A DNA stretch of 64,000 nucleotides, taken from positions 1 through 64,000 of the forward strand of contig NZ_JAJAQC010000009.1 in assembly GCF_027604915.1 (NCBI RefSeq), written 5' to 3'. Source of the stretch: Streptomonospora mangrovi (lineage in GTDB: Bacteria > Actinomycetota > Actinomycetes > Streptosporangiales > Streptosporangiaceae). Positions 25,157 through 33,965 of the stretch are shown piece by piece. Made by a program: the position numbers and the translations under genes. Each line of letters begins with the position of its first letter. The first letter of the stretch is position 1. Under the pieces are notes generated by a model, which was given only the letters and a program-made list of their open reading frames with translations, ran no database searches and was not told the origin of the DNA.

Positions 25157-26048
25157 CCTTGTTTCCGCAGGTCAGCGCGCTGTGGGTCCTCGCTCGCGCC
25201 TCGCTTCGGCCTCGATGGTGCTCCGCAGGTGCTCTTAAGTTCGGACTCAGTCGTTTCCGCAGGTCAGGGTACCGACACCAAAGAGCCCGACACGCAGCCC
25301 AGCGGCCACGATGTGACGGTGCGGCCGTGACCGCTTGCTCCCAGCCTGCACGGAACTGGGCGGGGTTGAGGGCGAAGAAGGGCCGCTGCCCGACCATCGT
25401 GGGAACGGTCATGTACCCGAGCTTGCCGACTGGCACGGTGTTGAGGCCGCTCCTGGGTCTGGGCGCGTTCCGGATTGGAATTGACGACGCGGCCGCGCTG
25501 CCCCACCTCAAGACCGGCGAGCTGGTGCGCCGCCCGCCACGGCGCCGGGGGGCCACGTCTCATCCTCCGGGGCGCTGGGCGTCTGCCGGCATGTACGACG
25601 ACGGTTTCCGACTCTCGGGTGAGTGCCTCGATGCTGTAGCCGGCGGGAAGCAGTTGCCCGATGGTCGAGCCGGTGGTTGCGAGCGGGAGGGCCACGGTGA
25701 TGTGGTCGATCACGCCCGTCCGAATATGCGGCTTCGCTTTGGAGCGGCCGCTGCGGAAGAGGACGGTGCGCGCACCACCGGCGAACACCGCTCGAATTGC
25801 TGCTTCCGGCAACGCCTTCGCAACGTGGACGGCCCGCTGTGGTTATGCTCGGCGAGGTAGCGCCCGCAGGCAGGCGGGAGCCTTTCGGTGCTTGCACTGA
25901 TCACTGGAGGAATGCGCTGTTCCTCACCTCTCTGCGGACCTGCCCTTGGCAGCCCGGCCCTGTGGCTGTCAGAGGCTGGTGGCACTGCGGTACTGCGCTG
26001 AGAATCGACCGAATGGACGCTCCGAATGGATATCTGCACAAAGAGTTA
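25157..26048. other. 0.9-kb gene-poor stretch between tRNA-Arg and the first CRISPR leader
   Basis: No frame shows a recognisable family. On the minus strand two frames (about 25812-25560 and 25556-25300) look protein-like in composition (for example IRTGVIDHITVALPLA and GKLGYMTVPTMVGQRPFF) and would join by a frame change near 25560, so a decayed gene is possible. GTTTCCGCAGGTCAG is present twice, at 25161-25175 and 25253-25267. The stretch may be a worn remnant of a mobile element at the tRNA. Confidence 0.35.
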
Positions 26049-26091
26049 CCCGAACGGTATTCGGGTCGGATAAACCCGCAGGTCAATAAGT
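26049..26091 (+). promoter_or_regulatory. CRISPR leader of array 1 (repeat-proximal part)
   Basis: A dyad CCCGAA-CGGTA-TTCGGG (26049-26065) is centred 35 bp before the first repeat. It is followed by a TAAACCCGCAGGTCAATA block that is nearly identical in the leader of array 4. Leader on the left, with repeats in the E. coli-like polarity, means transcription of pre-crRNA to the right and new spacers entering here. Confidence 0.8.
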
Positions 26092-29000
26092 GTGCTCTCC
26101 ACGCACGTGGAGGTGAACCTACAAGCCCGTGTTGGTGTCGCCGTCCACGGTCGTGCTCTCCACGCACGTGGAGGTGAACCGCCCATGTTGACGCGGGGCT
26201 CGGGTCCGTCGGGGTGCTCTCCACGCACGTGGAGGTGAACCGAGTTCGCCGACGTAGTTCGGCAGGGTGTAGGTGTGCTCTCCACGCACGTGGAGGTGAA
26301 CCGGCCCCGACTCGGGCAGGTGGGAGCCGTCCATGGTGCTCTCCACGCACGTGGAGGTGAACCGATCCGCGGGCTGGAGCCGCCGTTCTTGGGGTCGTGC
26401 TCTCCACGCACGTGGAGGTGAACCGACGCTGGTCAGAGAAGCGCAAGGGGGGCGTAGGTGCTCTCCACGCACGTGGAGGTGAACCGAGTCTGATTCCCGC
26501 TCTCGATGAGGCGGGGATGTGCTCTCCACGCACGTGGAGGTGAACCGTCGCCCCGACCGCGCTCCCCGCGTCGTCGGCGGTGCTCTCCACGCACGTGGAG
26601 GTGAACCGGCCCTCACCGCCCGAAACTTGGCCTGGTGGGAGTGCTCTCCACGCACGTGGAGGTGAACCGGCCCTCACCGCCCGAAACTTGGCCTGGTGGG
26701 AGTGCTCTCCACGCACGTGGAGGTGAACCTCGATCCGGCCCTGTGCGCGGGTGATGTCGTAGGTGCTCTCCACGCACGTGGAGGTGAACCGACCGTGCGC
26801 CGGCACCGCCCGGCCCGCCCGGGGTGCTCTCCACGCACGTGGAGGTGAACCTGCGAGGGATGCGTCGTCGCAGATTTTGTACCGGTGCTCTCCACGCACG
26901 TGGAGGTGAACCGGCGCAACGCCAACGCCGGTTCCGCGCCGCGTAGTGCTCTCCACGCACGTGGAGGTGAACCGGGGACGACCTCATCCGCCGGCCGCTG
27001 GACGAGGTGCTCTCCACGCACGTGGAGGTGAACCGAACGGTGACCGCTGATGGCGACGTTGACCGTGGTGCTCTCCACGCACGTGGAGGTGAACCGCGGG
27101 CAAAACAGGCGTCCATGTGTACGTGTGCGTGCTCTCCACGCACGTGGAGGTGAACCGACCGATGAGACAGGACGTGCCGATGACCTCTAGTGCTCTCCAC
27201 GCACGTGGAGGTGAACCGCCCCCATCGGCAGCTTCGCCCCGGGCGACGACGTGCTCTCCACGCACGTGGAGGTGAACCGCCCTTTTCAGTTACGGAACTG
27301 TGGGCAAATGAGTGCTCTCCACGCACGTGGAGGTGAACCGCCGTTCGGTCGCCCGACCGACCGAACGCGGCGGTGCTCTCCACGCACGTGGAGGTGAACC
27401 GGAAGCGGTCCGCCGGATGCTGAGCGGCAAGGTGTGCTCTCCACGCACGTGGAGGTGAACCGGTTTTCGACGCCCCTGATTGCGCCGTGGCGCTGTGCTC
27501 TCCACGCACGTGGAGGTGAACCGTCGGCGGGCGTGGCCTTCGCGAGGGCGGCGCAGTGCTCTCCACGCACGTGGAGGTGAACCGGTCGGGGAGTCGGTGA
27601 TCGGCCGCACCCAGCAGTGCTCTCCACGCACGTGGAGGTGAACCGCAGGCGTCATCTTCTTGCCGTCGGCCACCAGGGTGCTCTCCACGCACGTGGAGGT
27701 GAACCGTGCGGTAGTCGGCCGACGTCGGCCGGATGGGCGTGCTCTCCACGCACGTGGAGGTGAACCGACGATGCACAGGCGGCACCGCACCCGCCCGGCG
27801 TGCTCTCCACGCACGTGGAGGTGAACCGATGTCCGCGCCGTCGACTCTGCGGTGCGCCGGTGCTCTCCACGCACGTGGAGGTGAACCGAGCTGGAGGTCG
27901 ACCCGCTCGGGTCCCTTCCAGTGCTCTCCACGCACGTGGAGGTGAACCGAGGCGTATCGCGGGTGGCCACTGGATCGTGTGGTGCTCTCCACGCACGTGG
28001 AGGTGAACCGGTCCCCGGTGAGGTGGAGGAGGTCACCGTGGCGTGCTCTCCACGCACGTGGAGGTGAACCGCAGCCGTTGAGCATGGTGGCGGGCCCGCG
28101 GCCGTGCTCTCCACGCACGTGGAGGTGAACCGGACACCGCCCCCGGAGCCCACCCCGTGGAGACGTGCTCTCCACGCACGTGGAGGTGAACCGCCGCGTC
28201 GGTGGCGCTGGCCGAGCCCTCGGGCGTGCTCTCCACGCACGTGGAGGTGAACCGGCCGGGGACGTGCGGGTGCAGCTGGCCCGCTGGTGCTCTCCACGCA
28301 CGTGGAGGTGAACCGGTGTCCTCGCTGTTCTCGTCCCTGGATTCGGAGTGCTCTCCACGCACGTGGAGGTGAACCGGGCCTTGATGTGCTCCCCTCGGAG
28401 GCGGAGCTGTGCTCTCCACGCACGTGGAGGTGAACCGACAATGTTCCAGGTGAAGACGCCGATCCGCTCGTGCTCTCCACGCACGTGGAGGTGAACCGCC
28501 CGACGGCTTCGCCCGCACCTCGGCCCTGGTGTGCTCTCCACGCACGTGGAGGTGAACCGGTCGCCCCGTGCTCCAGGGCGCCCATGACCAGGTGCTCTCC
28601 ACGCACGTGGAGGTGAACCGTGCGACGCGTGCGGTCCGTGCGCCCAGTGCTAGTGCTCTCCACGCACGTGGAGGTGAACCGGCGCCCGGCCGCTGGGCGC
28701 CCGAGACCAAGGTGTGCTCTCCACGCACGTGGAGGTGAACCGCCGCTATGAGAATCGCCGCCCGTCTCGGCGCCGTGCTCTCCACGCACGTGGAGGTGAA
28801 CCGAGGTGCTGCACGCGCTGTGGTCGGCCACCGCCGTGCTCTCCACGCACGTGGAGGTGAACCGGACGGTGGACTGCTCGATCCCGGCGCGCTTGGGTGC
28901 TCTCCACGCACGTGGAGGTGAACCGCCCACGACGCCGCGACCGCCCACGCCAACACCGTGCTCTCCACGCACGTGGAGGTGAACCCTGTACCGGGGCGAC

Positions 29001-29901
29001 GACGACGCCTGGGGCCCCGTGCTCTCCACGCACGTGGAGGTGAACCGTTTCGAGGTGTGCGCTTATCTTTGAGTCCTCGGTGCTCTCCACGCACGTGGAG
29101 GTGAACCGGGGACGTGCCCCAGACGGGTGTAGCGGTCGTGGTGCTCTCCACGCACGTGGAGGTGAACCGAGGTGCTGCACGCGCTGTGGTCGGCCACCGC
29201 CGTGCTCTCCACGCACGTGAAGGTGAACCGGGCCGCAGCGCCGCCAGGATGGCCTGGTAGTGGTGCTCTCCACGCACGTGGAGGTGAACCGGATGTCCGC
29301 GGCGTGGGGCCAGACGGGTGCCTGTGCTCTCCACGCACGTGGAGGTGAACCGCCGTTCGAGGGCGCGCAGACACTGGCGGGACTGTGCTCTCCACGCATG
29401 TGGAGGTGAACCGAACGCCTGCTGGACGCTCTCGCGCAGGCCCAGGTGCTCTCCACGCACGTGGAGGTGAACCGCCGGACATGTCCATGCCGGGGCCGTC
29501 GGGATTGTGCTCTCCACGCACGTGGAGGTGAACCGGCGTGGCTCGCGATCCGGTCCCAGGCCGACAGGTGCTCTCCACGCACGTGGAGGTGAACCGCCCT
29601 TGACGCCGATAGGGTCCGCGTGGACCTGGTGCTCTCCACGCACGTGGAGGTGAACCGTCGGCGGGCTCCACGCCCAGCGCGGTGACCTCGTGCTCTCCAC
29701 GCACGTGGAGGTGAACCGTCGGCCACGTCGTAGCCGGCGGCCAGGTGGTCGTGCTCTCCACGCACGTGGAGGTGAACCGGCGTACCGGCTCCACCGCACC
29801 CGCACCGGGTGGTGCTCTCCACGCACGTGGAGGTGAACCGATCGGCAGCAGGGTGAGCAGGGCGGCGGTGCCGTGCTCTCCACGCACGTGGAGGTGAACC
29901 G
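26092..29901 (+). CRISPR. Type I-E CRISPR array 1: 63 repeats, 62 spacers
   Basis: The 29-bp repeats begin GTGCTCTCCACGCACG and end GGAGGTGAACCG; the central CTCCACG/CGTGGAG arms form the crRNA hairpin cut by Cas6e. The period is 61 bp with 32-base spacers, except one 31-base spacer after the repeat at 27800. Two internal repeats have single changes (starting at 29202 and 29385). The last repeat base varies at 26120, 26730, 26852 and 28986. Spacer duplications: 26609-26640 equals 26670-26701, and the spacer after the repeat at 28775 equals that after 29141. The final repeat (29873) is intact, unlike those of the other arrays. Confidence 0.98.
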
Positions 29902-29995
29902 GGGTGGCACTGGTGCCTCGCCTGTGGTCGCGACCGCGCACGCCTGCTCGACGTCGCGGTGGCGCACCAGTTTCCTGAAACGATCGCGAAGGCTT
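29902..29995. other. Junction between array 1 and the inserted segment
   Basis: The first bases after the last repeat may be a residual spacer. An inverted repeat ACTGGTGC (29909-29916) / GCACCAGT (29964-29971) encloses a second small dyad, GGTCGCGACC. It may be the terminator of the leftward NUDIX gene or one end of the inserted segment. Confidence 0.4.
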
Positions 29996-30550
29996 TCAGG
30001 GTGCCGGGTGAGCCGATGGGCCGCGGCCGTTGTGGAGGTACACGGGTGTCCTGGTGCTGAGGGCGGCGAGTGCTGCGCGGGTGCGGCGCCACACGTCGGC
30101 GCGCAGCCGCTGCTCGGCCTCGCCACGTCCGCAGAACTCGGCGCGTCTCAGTTCCTCGTCGGCTGGAGCCAGTGCGGCCGCTTGGGCGGGGCCGAGCACG
30201 CCGCCGTCGAATACGAACATCAGGAGGTCGTCCCAGGGGCCGTGCGGGGCGACCCAGTCCACACACAGCAGCCCGCCCAGCTCGATGTCGAGGCCGAGTT
30301 CTTCCCGAAGTTCGCGCCAGGCCGTCTGCGCGGGGGGTTCATTGGCCTCGGCCATGCCGCCGGGGATGTCCCAGGGGGGCTTGTAGGAGGGGTCGACCAG
30401 CAGGATCCGGCCGCCGGTGTCGTGGATGACCACCTCGGCCGCCACGCGCTTGCGCGGCTGGACCCTGTTGCCCTCCGCAAGGTGGGCCTGCCAGGCGTGG
30501 GGATCGCGCTGGTAGAGGGGGGCGTCGTCGGGGTGGTCGGGGGTGCTCAT
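29996..30550 (-). CDS. NUDIX hydrolase paired with XRE/TPR regulator
   Basis: This 184-residue protein has a NUDIX box starting GGMAEANEPPAQTAWRELRE and followed by ELGLD (about 66-90), preceded by GRILLVDPSYKPPWDIPGG, the usual lead-in. The N-terminal 40 residues (RDPHAWQAHLAEGN) are typical of the actinobacterial group encoded next to XRE-TPR regulators. The start ATG overlaps the regulator stop by 4 bases. The substrate is unknown; in Streptomyces-like genomes such pairs recur in chromosomes and integrative elements. It lies inside the segment that separates CRISPR arrays 1 and 2. Confidence 0.87.
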   Translation of the reverse strand: MSTPDHPDDAPLYQRDPHAWQAHLAEGNRVQPRKRVAAEVVIHDTGGRILLVDPSYKPPWDIPGGMAEANEPPAQTAWRELREELGLDIELGGLLCVDWVAPHGPWDDLLMFVFDGGVLGPAQAAALAPADEELRRAEFCGRGEAEQRLRADVWRRTRAALAALSTRTPVYLHNGRGPSAHPAP

Positions 30551-31857
30551 CGCGGTCCGTCCTGCTGTTCGCCGGCCAGCCAGTGGTACATGCCGTTGTG
30601 CTGGGCCACTGTTCCTCGAAGCCGCGGCAGAGCCGCGTCGACGCTGCGGGTGCCGGTGAAGGGGATCAGCGCCTGGGTGAGCGTGTGGACCTCCTCGGCG
30701 ACCACTTGGGAGCTGACGGCGCCGAGGCTGTGGCCGGCAGCGACCGCCACGGCGCATGCCTGCTCCACCTCGCCCTGGCCAAGCAGTGCGCGCGCCCGCA
30801 AGAGGGAAGCCAAGGTGCGTGCGCGCAGGCGGTCGGGTTCGCGCAGTTCCAAGGCTCGGTGGGTGTAGGCGGCTGCGGAGGCGTAGTCTCCCAGGTCGCA
30901 CATGGCGCGCGCCGCCTCGCTGGCAAGGGATCCTTCATCGAAGGGACTGGTCCAATCGAAGCCGATTGGCGCGGGCCGGGCGGTGAGAAGGCGCTTGGCC
31001 TCATGGAGGGCCGCCAGGCTCTGCGCGGTTTCGCCTGCCGCCGCTCGGGCGCGCGCTTTCATGGCCAGCAGTCGCCCCCGCAGGGCTGCGTCCTCGCTGC
31101 CGTCCAGTTCCGCCCAGCCGTGCTCGGCCGCTGAGAGCGCGGCCCGGTGGTCGCCGTGGTGCAGCGCGAGGTGGCTGCGGCTGGCCCACACCTGGGCCGT
31201 GAGCGTGGCGGCCCCGGCGGCCCGCGCCAACGTCAGGGCGCGGTGGAAGTGGCGGGCCGCGGTGTGGGCTCTCCCGGCGTCGTAGGCCATCCATCCGGCC
31301 ATCTCGGTCAGACCGGCGGCGGAGACGAAGGCCGCGTCGGAGTCGGACGCGGCGACGAGTTCGGGCCCCACCCGGGTGGTGAGGTAGTGCATGACGGCGG
31401 TGTAGAGGTGTCCCCCGCCCACCCGGCGGTCCGCCAGCCGGAAGGCGTGCACGGCTTCGGCGTCGGAGCCTAGGACGTTCTCCGGAGGCGCTCCACGGCT
31501 ACCGACCGCAGAGTCAAAGGGCGGCGGACCGGATGCCGCATTGAGCTCGGCGTGGACATGACGCCCGTTCCCAAGGTCGCTGACGCCTGGAGCACCGAGC
31601 CCGCGCAGTGCGACACGGACTTTACCCAGGTCGTGGGCGGGGCGGCCGGTCTCCAGGCGGGAGACGGTGCTCTGGGACAGTCCGGCGCGCAGAGCGATCG
31701 CTTCCTGGGTGAGATTGGTGTGGGCGCGCAGCAGGCGGACGACCGTCGACAGGTCGAGGTCGGCCACGGCCCCGGTCACGTCGGCGCGTTTCCAGAACGC
31801 GGTGGGCACGCACCCGCAGGTGTCCCGGCGGCGGCCGCACACGGCGCATGGTCCCAT
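30547..31857 (-). CDS. XRE-family HTH regulator with TPR-like repeats
   Basis: This 436-residue protein begins with a possible zinc knuckle (Cys at 4, 7, 14 and 16). A lambda-repressor-type helix-turn-helix follows at about 36-75 (ALRAGLSQSTVSRLETGRP). An all-alpha, Ala-rich C-terminal half of tetratricopeptide type runs from about 150 to 410. The ATG at 31857 follows AAGGACG. It is coupled with the NUDIX gene, forming a two-gene leftward operon. The family senses peptides or small molecules through the TPRs; the specific signal is unknown. Confidence 0.85.
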   Translation of the reverse strand: MGPCAVCGRRRDTCGCVPTAFWKRADVTGAVADLDLSTVVRLLRAHTNLTQEAIALRAGLSQSTVSRLETGRPAHDLGKVRVALRGLGAPGVSDLGNGRHVHAELNAASGPPPFDSAVGSRGAPPENVLGSDAEAVHAFRLADRRVGGGHLYTAVMHYLTTRVGPELVAASDSDAAFVSAAGLTEMAGWMAYDAGRAHTAARHFHRALTLARAAGAATLTAQVWASRSHLALHHGDHRAALSAAEHGWAELDGSEDAALRGRLLAMKARARAAAGETAQSLAALHEAKRLLTARPAPIGFDWTSPFDEGSLASEAARAMCDLGDYASAAAYTHRALELREPDRLRARTLASLLRARALLGQGEVEQACAVAVAAGHSLGAVSSQVVAEEVHTLTQALIPFTGTRSVDAALPRLRGTVAQHNGMYHWLAGEQQDGPR

Positions 31858-32310
31858 GGGTGTTCGTCCTTCGGCCCGGTGTCGTGGGGCCTAGCTTGCC
31901 CGCGCCCCGGCCGGACGTCCAGCCGATCGTGAAAGACGCCGACGGGCATCCTTGGCTTGGTTAGCAGAAGGCGCACTACTTCGCACCATCACGCGTCCGG
32001 TGTGCATTGCGACCTACACCGCGCGTGGATGCGCATGACCCCCGGTGGCAGCAGCAGTCCCCGCAGCAGTACGCCCCTCAGCGACAGCCGCGTACCACGA
32101 ATGGCCGGTTCGCTCCCAAGCTCGGCGGGTGCGGTGATTGAGCGGCAGCGTGGCGTGGGGGGTACGGCGAACAGCGTTCACTTGGTGCTGACCGTGTTCA
32201 CGTGTGAGGCGTGGTTGTTCGTGTGGGTGCCGTGGTGACTGTTCCGGACACGCGTAAACGCATCACTCGGCACTACTACTAATCAGGCAACTCGGCGCCC
32301 AGCGGGACGG
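31858..32310. other. 453-bp gap in the inserted segment, no convincing gene
   Basis: A 93-codon rightward frame at 31957-32238 has no family similarity and no good ribosome site. The A/T content rises at 32220-32290. It probably contains the promoter of the XRE-NUDIX operon near 31860-31920. Confidence 0.45.
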
Positions 32311-32568
32311 TCACGGGTTCAGACGCGGGTTCGCGCACTCCTCCACGGTCTGACCCGAGGCCAGGCACGCTCTCATGTCCCGATTGCGCTGCTGCTCTTC
32401 CGCAGTGGGGGGCTCACCAGTGGGATTGTCGAGCATGTAGCCGACGATCAAGAACAGGGTGACGAGCACACCGATGATGGACATGCCAACGACGTTCGAG
32501 GTCTTGGAGAAGAACCCGGCCGGTGGGTCGTCGGCGGCGGGCTGCTCGGGTGTGTCGGGGAATCCCAT
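32311..32568 (-). CDS. Small single-pass membrane protein, unknown
   Basis: This 85-residue protein has an acidic Pro/Ala N-terminus, one transmembrane helix (MSIIGVLVTLFLIVGYML, about 28-45) and a hydrophilic C-terminal tail with two Cys (RACLASGQTVEECANP) that would lie outside under the positive-inside rule. The ATG at 32568 with GAGGACG upstream is preferred; GTG at 32574 is possible. It shares its strand with the truncated gene to its right. I do not recognise the family. Confidence 0.6.
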   Translation of the reverse strand: MGFPDTPEQPAADDPPAGFFSKTSNVVGMSIIGVLVTLFLIVGYMLDNPTGEPPTAEEQQRNRDMRACLASGQTVEECANPRLNP

Positions 32569-32629
32569 GGGCACGTCCTCGCGTAGGGGCTGGAGAGTAT
32601 GACGACCATTGCGCCGCGGCGGGTTCCCG

Positions 32630-32836
32630 TCAGAGTGTGAGGAGCCCGAAGACGACCGCGGCAGCGAGACTGATCACGGCAATAACATGGGAGAACCACT
32701 TGTGGCGGCGCTGCTTCTTCGCGTCTTCCTGAGCCGCTTTTCGGTCGTCTTCTTCCTTGCGGGTGCGTTCTTCCGCTAGCTGGAGCTGCCGCCCCGACGT
32801 CTCGTTCTGCTTCACCAGCTCCGCATTCTCGCGGGA
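32630..32836 (-). pseudogene. 3' fragment of a coiled-coil membrane protein cut off by array 2
   Basis: The last 68 codons encode a charged coiled coil (LQLAEERTRKEEDDRKAAQE) followed by a C-terminal membrane anchor (FSHVIAVISLAAAVVFGLLTL in outline) and a stop. Upstream, the frame runs straight into the first CRISPR repeat of array 2 at 32837, so the gene has lost its own 5' part. This marks the right end of the segment inserted between arrays 1 and 2. The repeats continue the reading frame only because their minus strand has no stops. Confidence 0.6.
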
Positions 32837-33841
32837 GTGCTCTCCACGCACGTGGAGGTGAACCGGTGGGGTCGAGTTCTTCGCGCCGCTCGGGTTTGTG
32901 CTCTCCACGCACGTGGAGGTGAACCGGGCCGGCTCATCGTGCCGCGCGCCTTCCTGGAGTGCTCTCCACGCACGTGGAGGTGAACCGGGCCGGCTCATCG
33001 TGCCGCGCGCCTTCCTGGAGTGCTCTCCACGCACGTGGAGGTGAACCGCAGGCCGAGCTACAGGCCCGATCCCAAGAGCAGTGCTCTCCACGCACGTGGA
33101 GGTGAACCGGATTCCGCGCCGAATCCGCCGACCAACGCGGGGTGCTCTCCACGCACGTGGAGGTGAACCGAGCTTGGCGGCCTCGTCGCAGACGATGACC
33201 AGGTGCTCTCCAGGCACGTGGAGGTGAACCGGCGCTGCCGGTGCTGACCGGGCGCACCACCGCGTGCTATCCACGCACGTGGAGGTGAACCGTCGAAGCG
33301 GACCTTCCGGCTGCCGCCGACCGTGTGCTCTCCACGCACGTGGAGGTGAACCGTCCAGAACGACGAACGGGCCGTCCATCCCCGCGTGCTCTCCACGCAC
33401 GTGGAGGTGAACCGACGCCATGCCCGAGGACTGCCTGGCCGAGATGGTGCTCTCCACGCACGTGGAGGTGAACCGCCGTTCTTGGTCTTGACCTGGCCGA
33501 TGCGCCCGTGCTCTCCACGCACGTGGAGGTGAACCACTGGGGCTGCCGCTGACGGCGCGGCTGGGGGAGTGCTCTCCACGCACGTGGAGGTGAACCGTAG
33601 ACCAGGCTGTCCAGGTCGGCGGGGCCGTAGTGCTCTCCACGCACGTGGAGGTGAACCGCAGGACCACCCCCTCGCCGACGCGCCGTGGCCGCGCTCTCCA
33701 CGCACGTGGAGGTGAACCGACGCCGGCGGCCACCCGGCGCGGGCTGAGCCGGTGCTCTGCACGCACGTGGAGGTGAACCGCGCCCCTCTTCCTCGGCGCG
33801 GTGGTGCACGAGGCGCTCTCGACCCACGTTGACTTGAAAGA
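32837..33841 (+). CRISPR. Type I-E CRISPR array 2: 17 repeats, 16 spacers, no leader
   Basis: The repeat type (GTGCTC start) and the 61-bp period match array 1. Repeats decay to the right: changes at 33203 (CCAGGCACG), 33264 (GCTATCC), 33691 (GCGCTC) and 33752 (CTCTGC). The last (33813-33841) keeps only about two thirds of the sequence, marking the distal, oldest end. The left end abuts a truncated gene with no leader dyad. The spacers after the repeats at 32898 and 32959 are identical. Confidence 0.96.
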
Positions 33842-33965
33842 ATCAACCGGACACGTAGCGTTCACTTTCCTGTTCCTATGAGTGAATTGGTTGGCTGATC
33901 AAGCTGCCTCTGTTTTGTCTCTATGGCTCGCTAGCCTCACCCCTGAGTACTGAGGAAGGGGAGTC
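33842..33965 (+). promoter_or_regulatory. Promoter and leader of the cas operon
   Basis: A/T-richer 124-bp gap between the worn end of array 2 and cas3. GAGGAAGGGG lies just before the ATG at 33966. It does not contain the CGGTA dyad of the array leaders. It probably carries the cas promoter, but no consensus is certain. Confidence 0.5.

Noticed and set aside
25095-25556. Minus-strand frame containing LAGFEPATVGLEVRCS across the tRNA
   Set aside because: This peptide is the familiar antisense translation of a tRNA gene and not a protein.
26119-30126. Very long minus-strand open frames through arrays 1 and 2 (up to about 700 codons) encoding GSPPRAWRA, RFTSTCVEST and VHLHVRGEH repeats
   Set aside because: The reverse complement of the repeat has no stop in any frame and the 61-bp period rotates the frame, so long open frames arise automatically from a CRISPR array.
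31957-32238. 93-codon forward frame between the XRE gene and the small membrane protein
   Set aside because: No family, poor ribosome site and His/Ser/Arg-rich composition typical of chance frames.
33842-33965. Treating the gap before cas3 as a leader for array 2 read in the opposite direction
   Set aside because: The repeat next to it is the most degenerate one, which marks the distal end, and the CGGTA dyad is missing.
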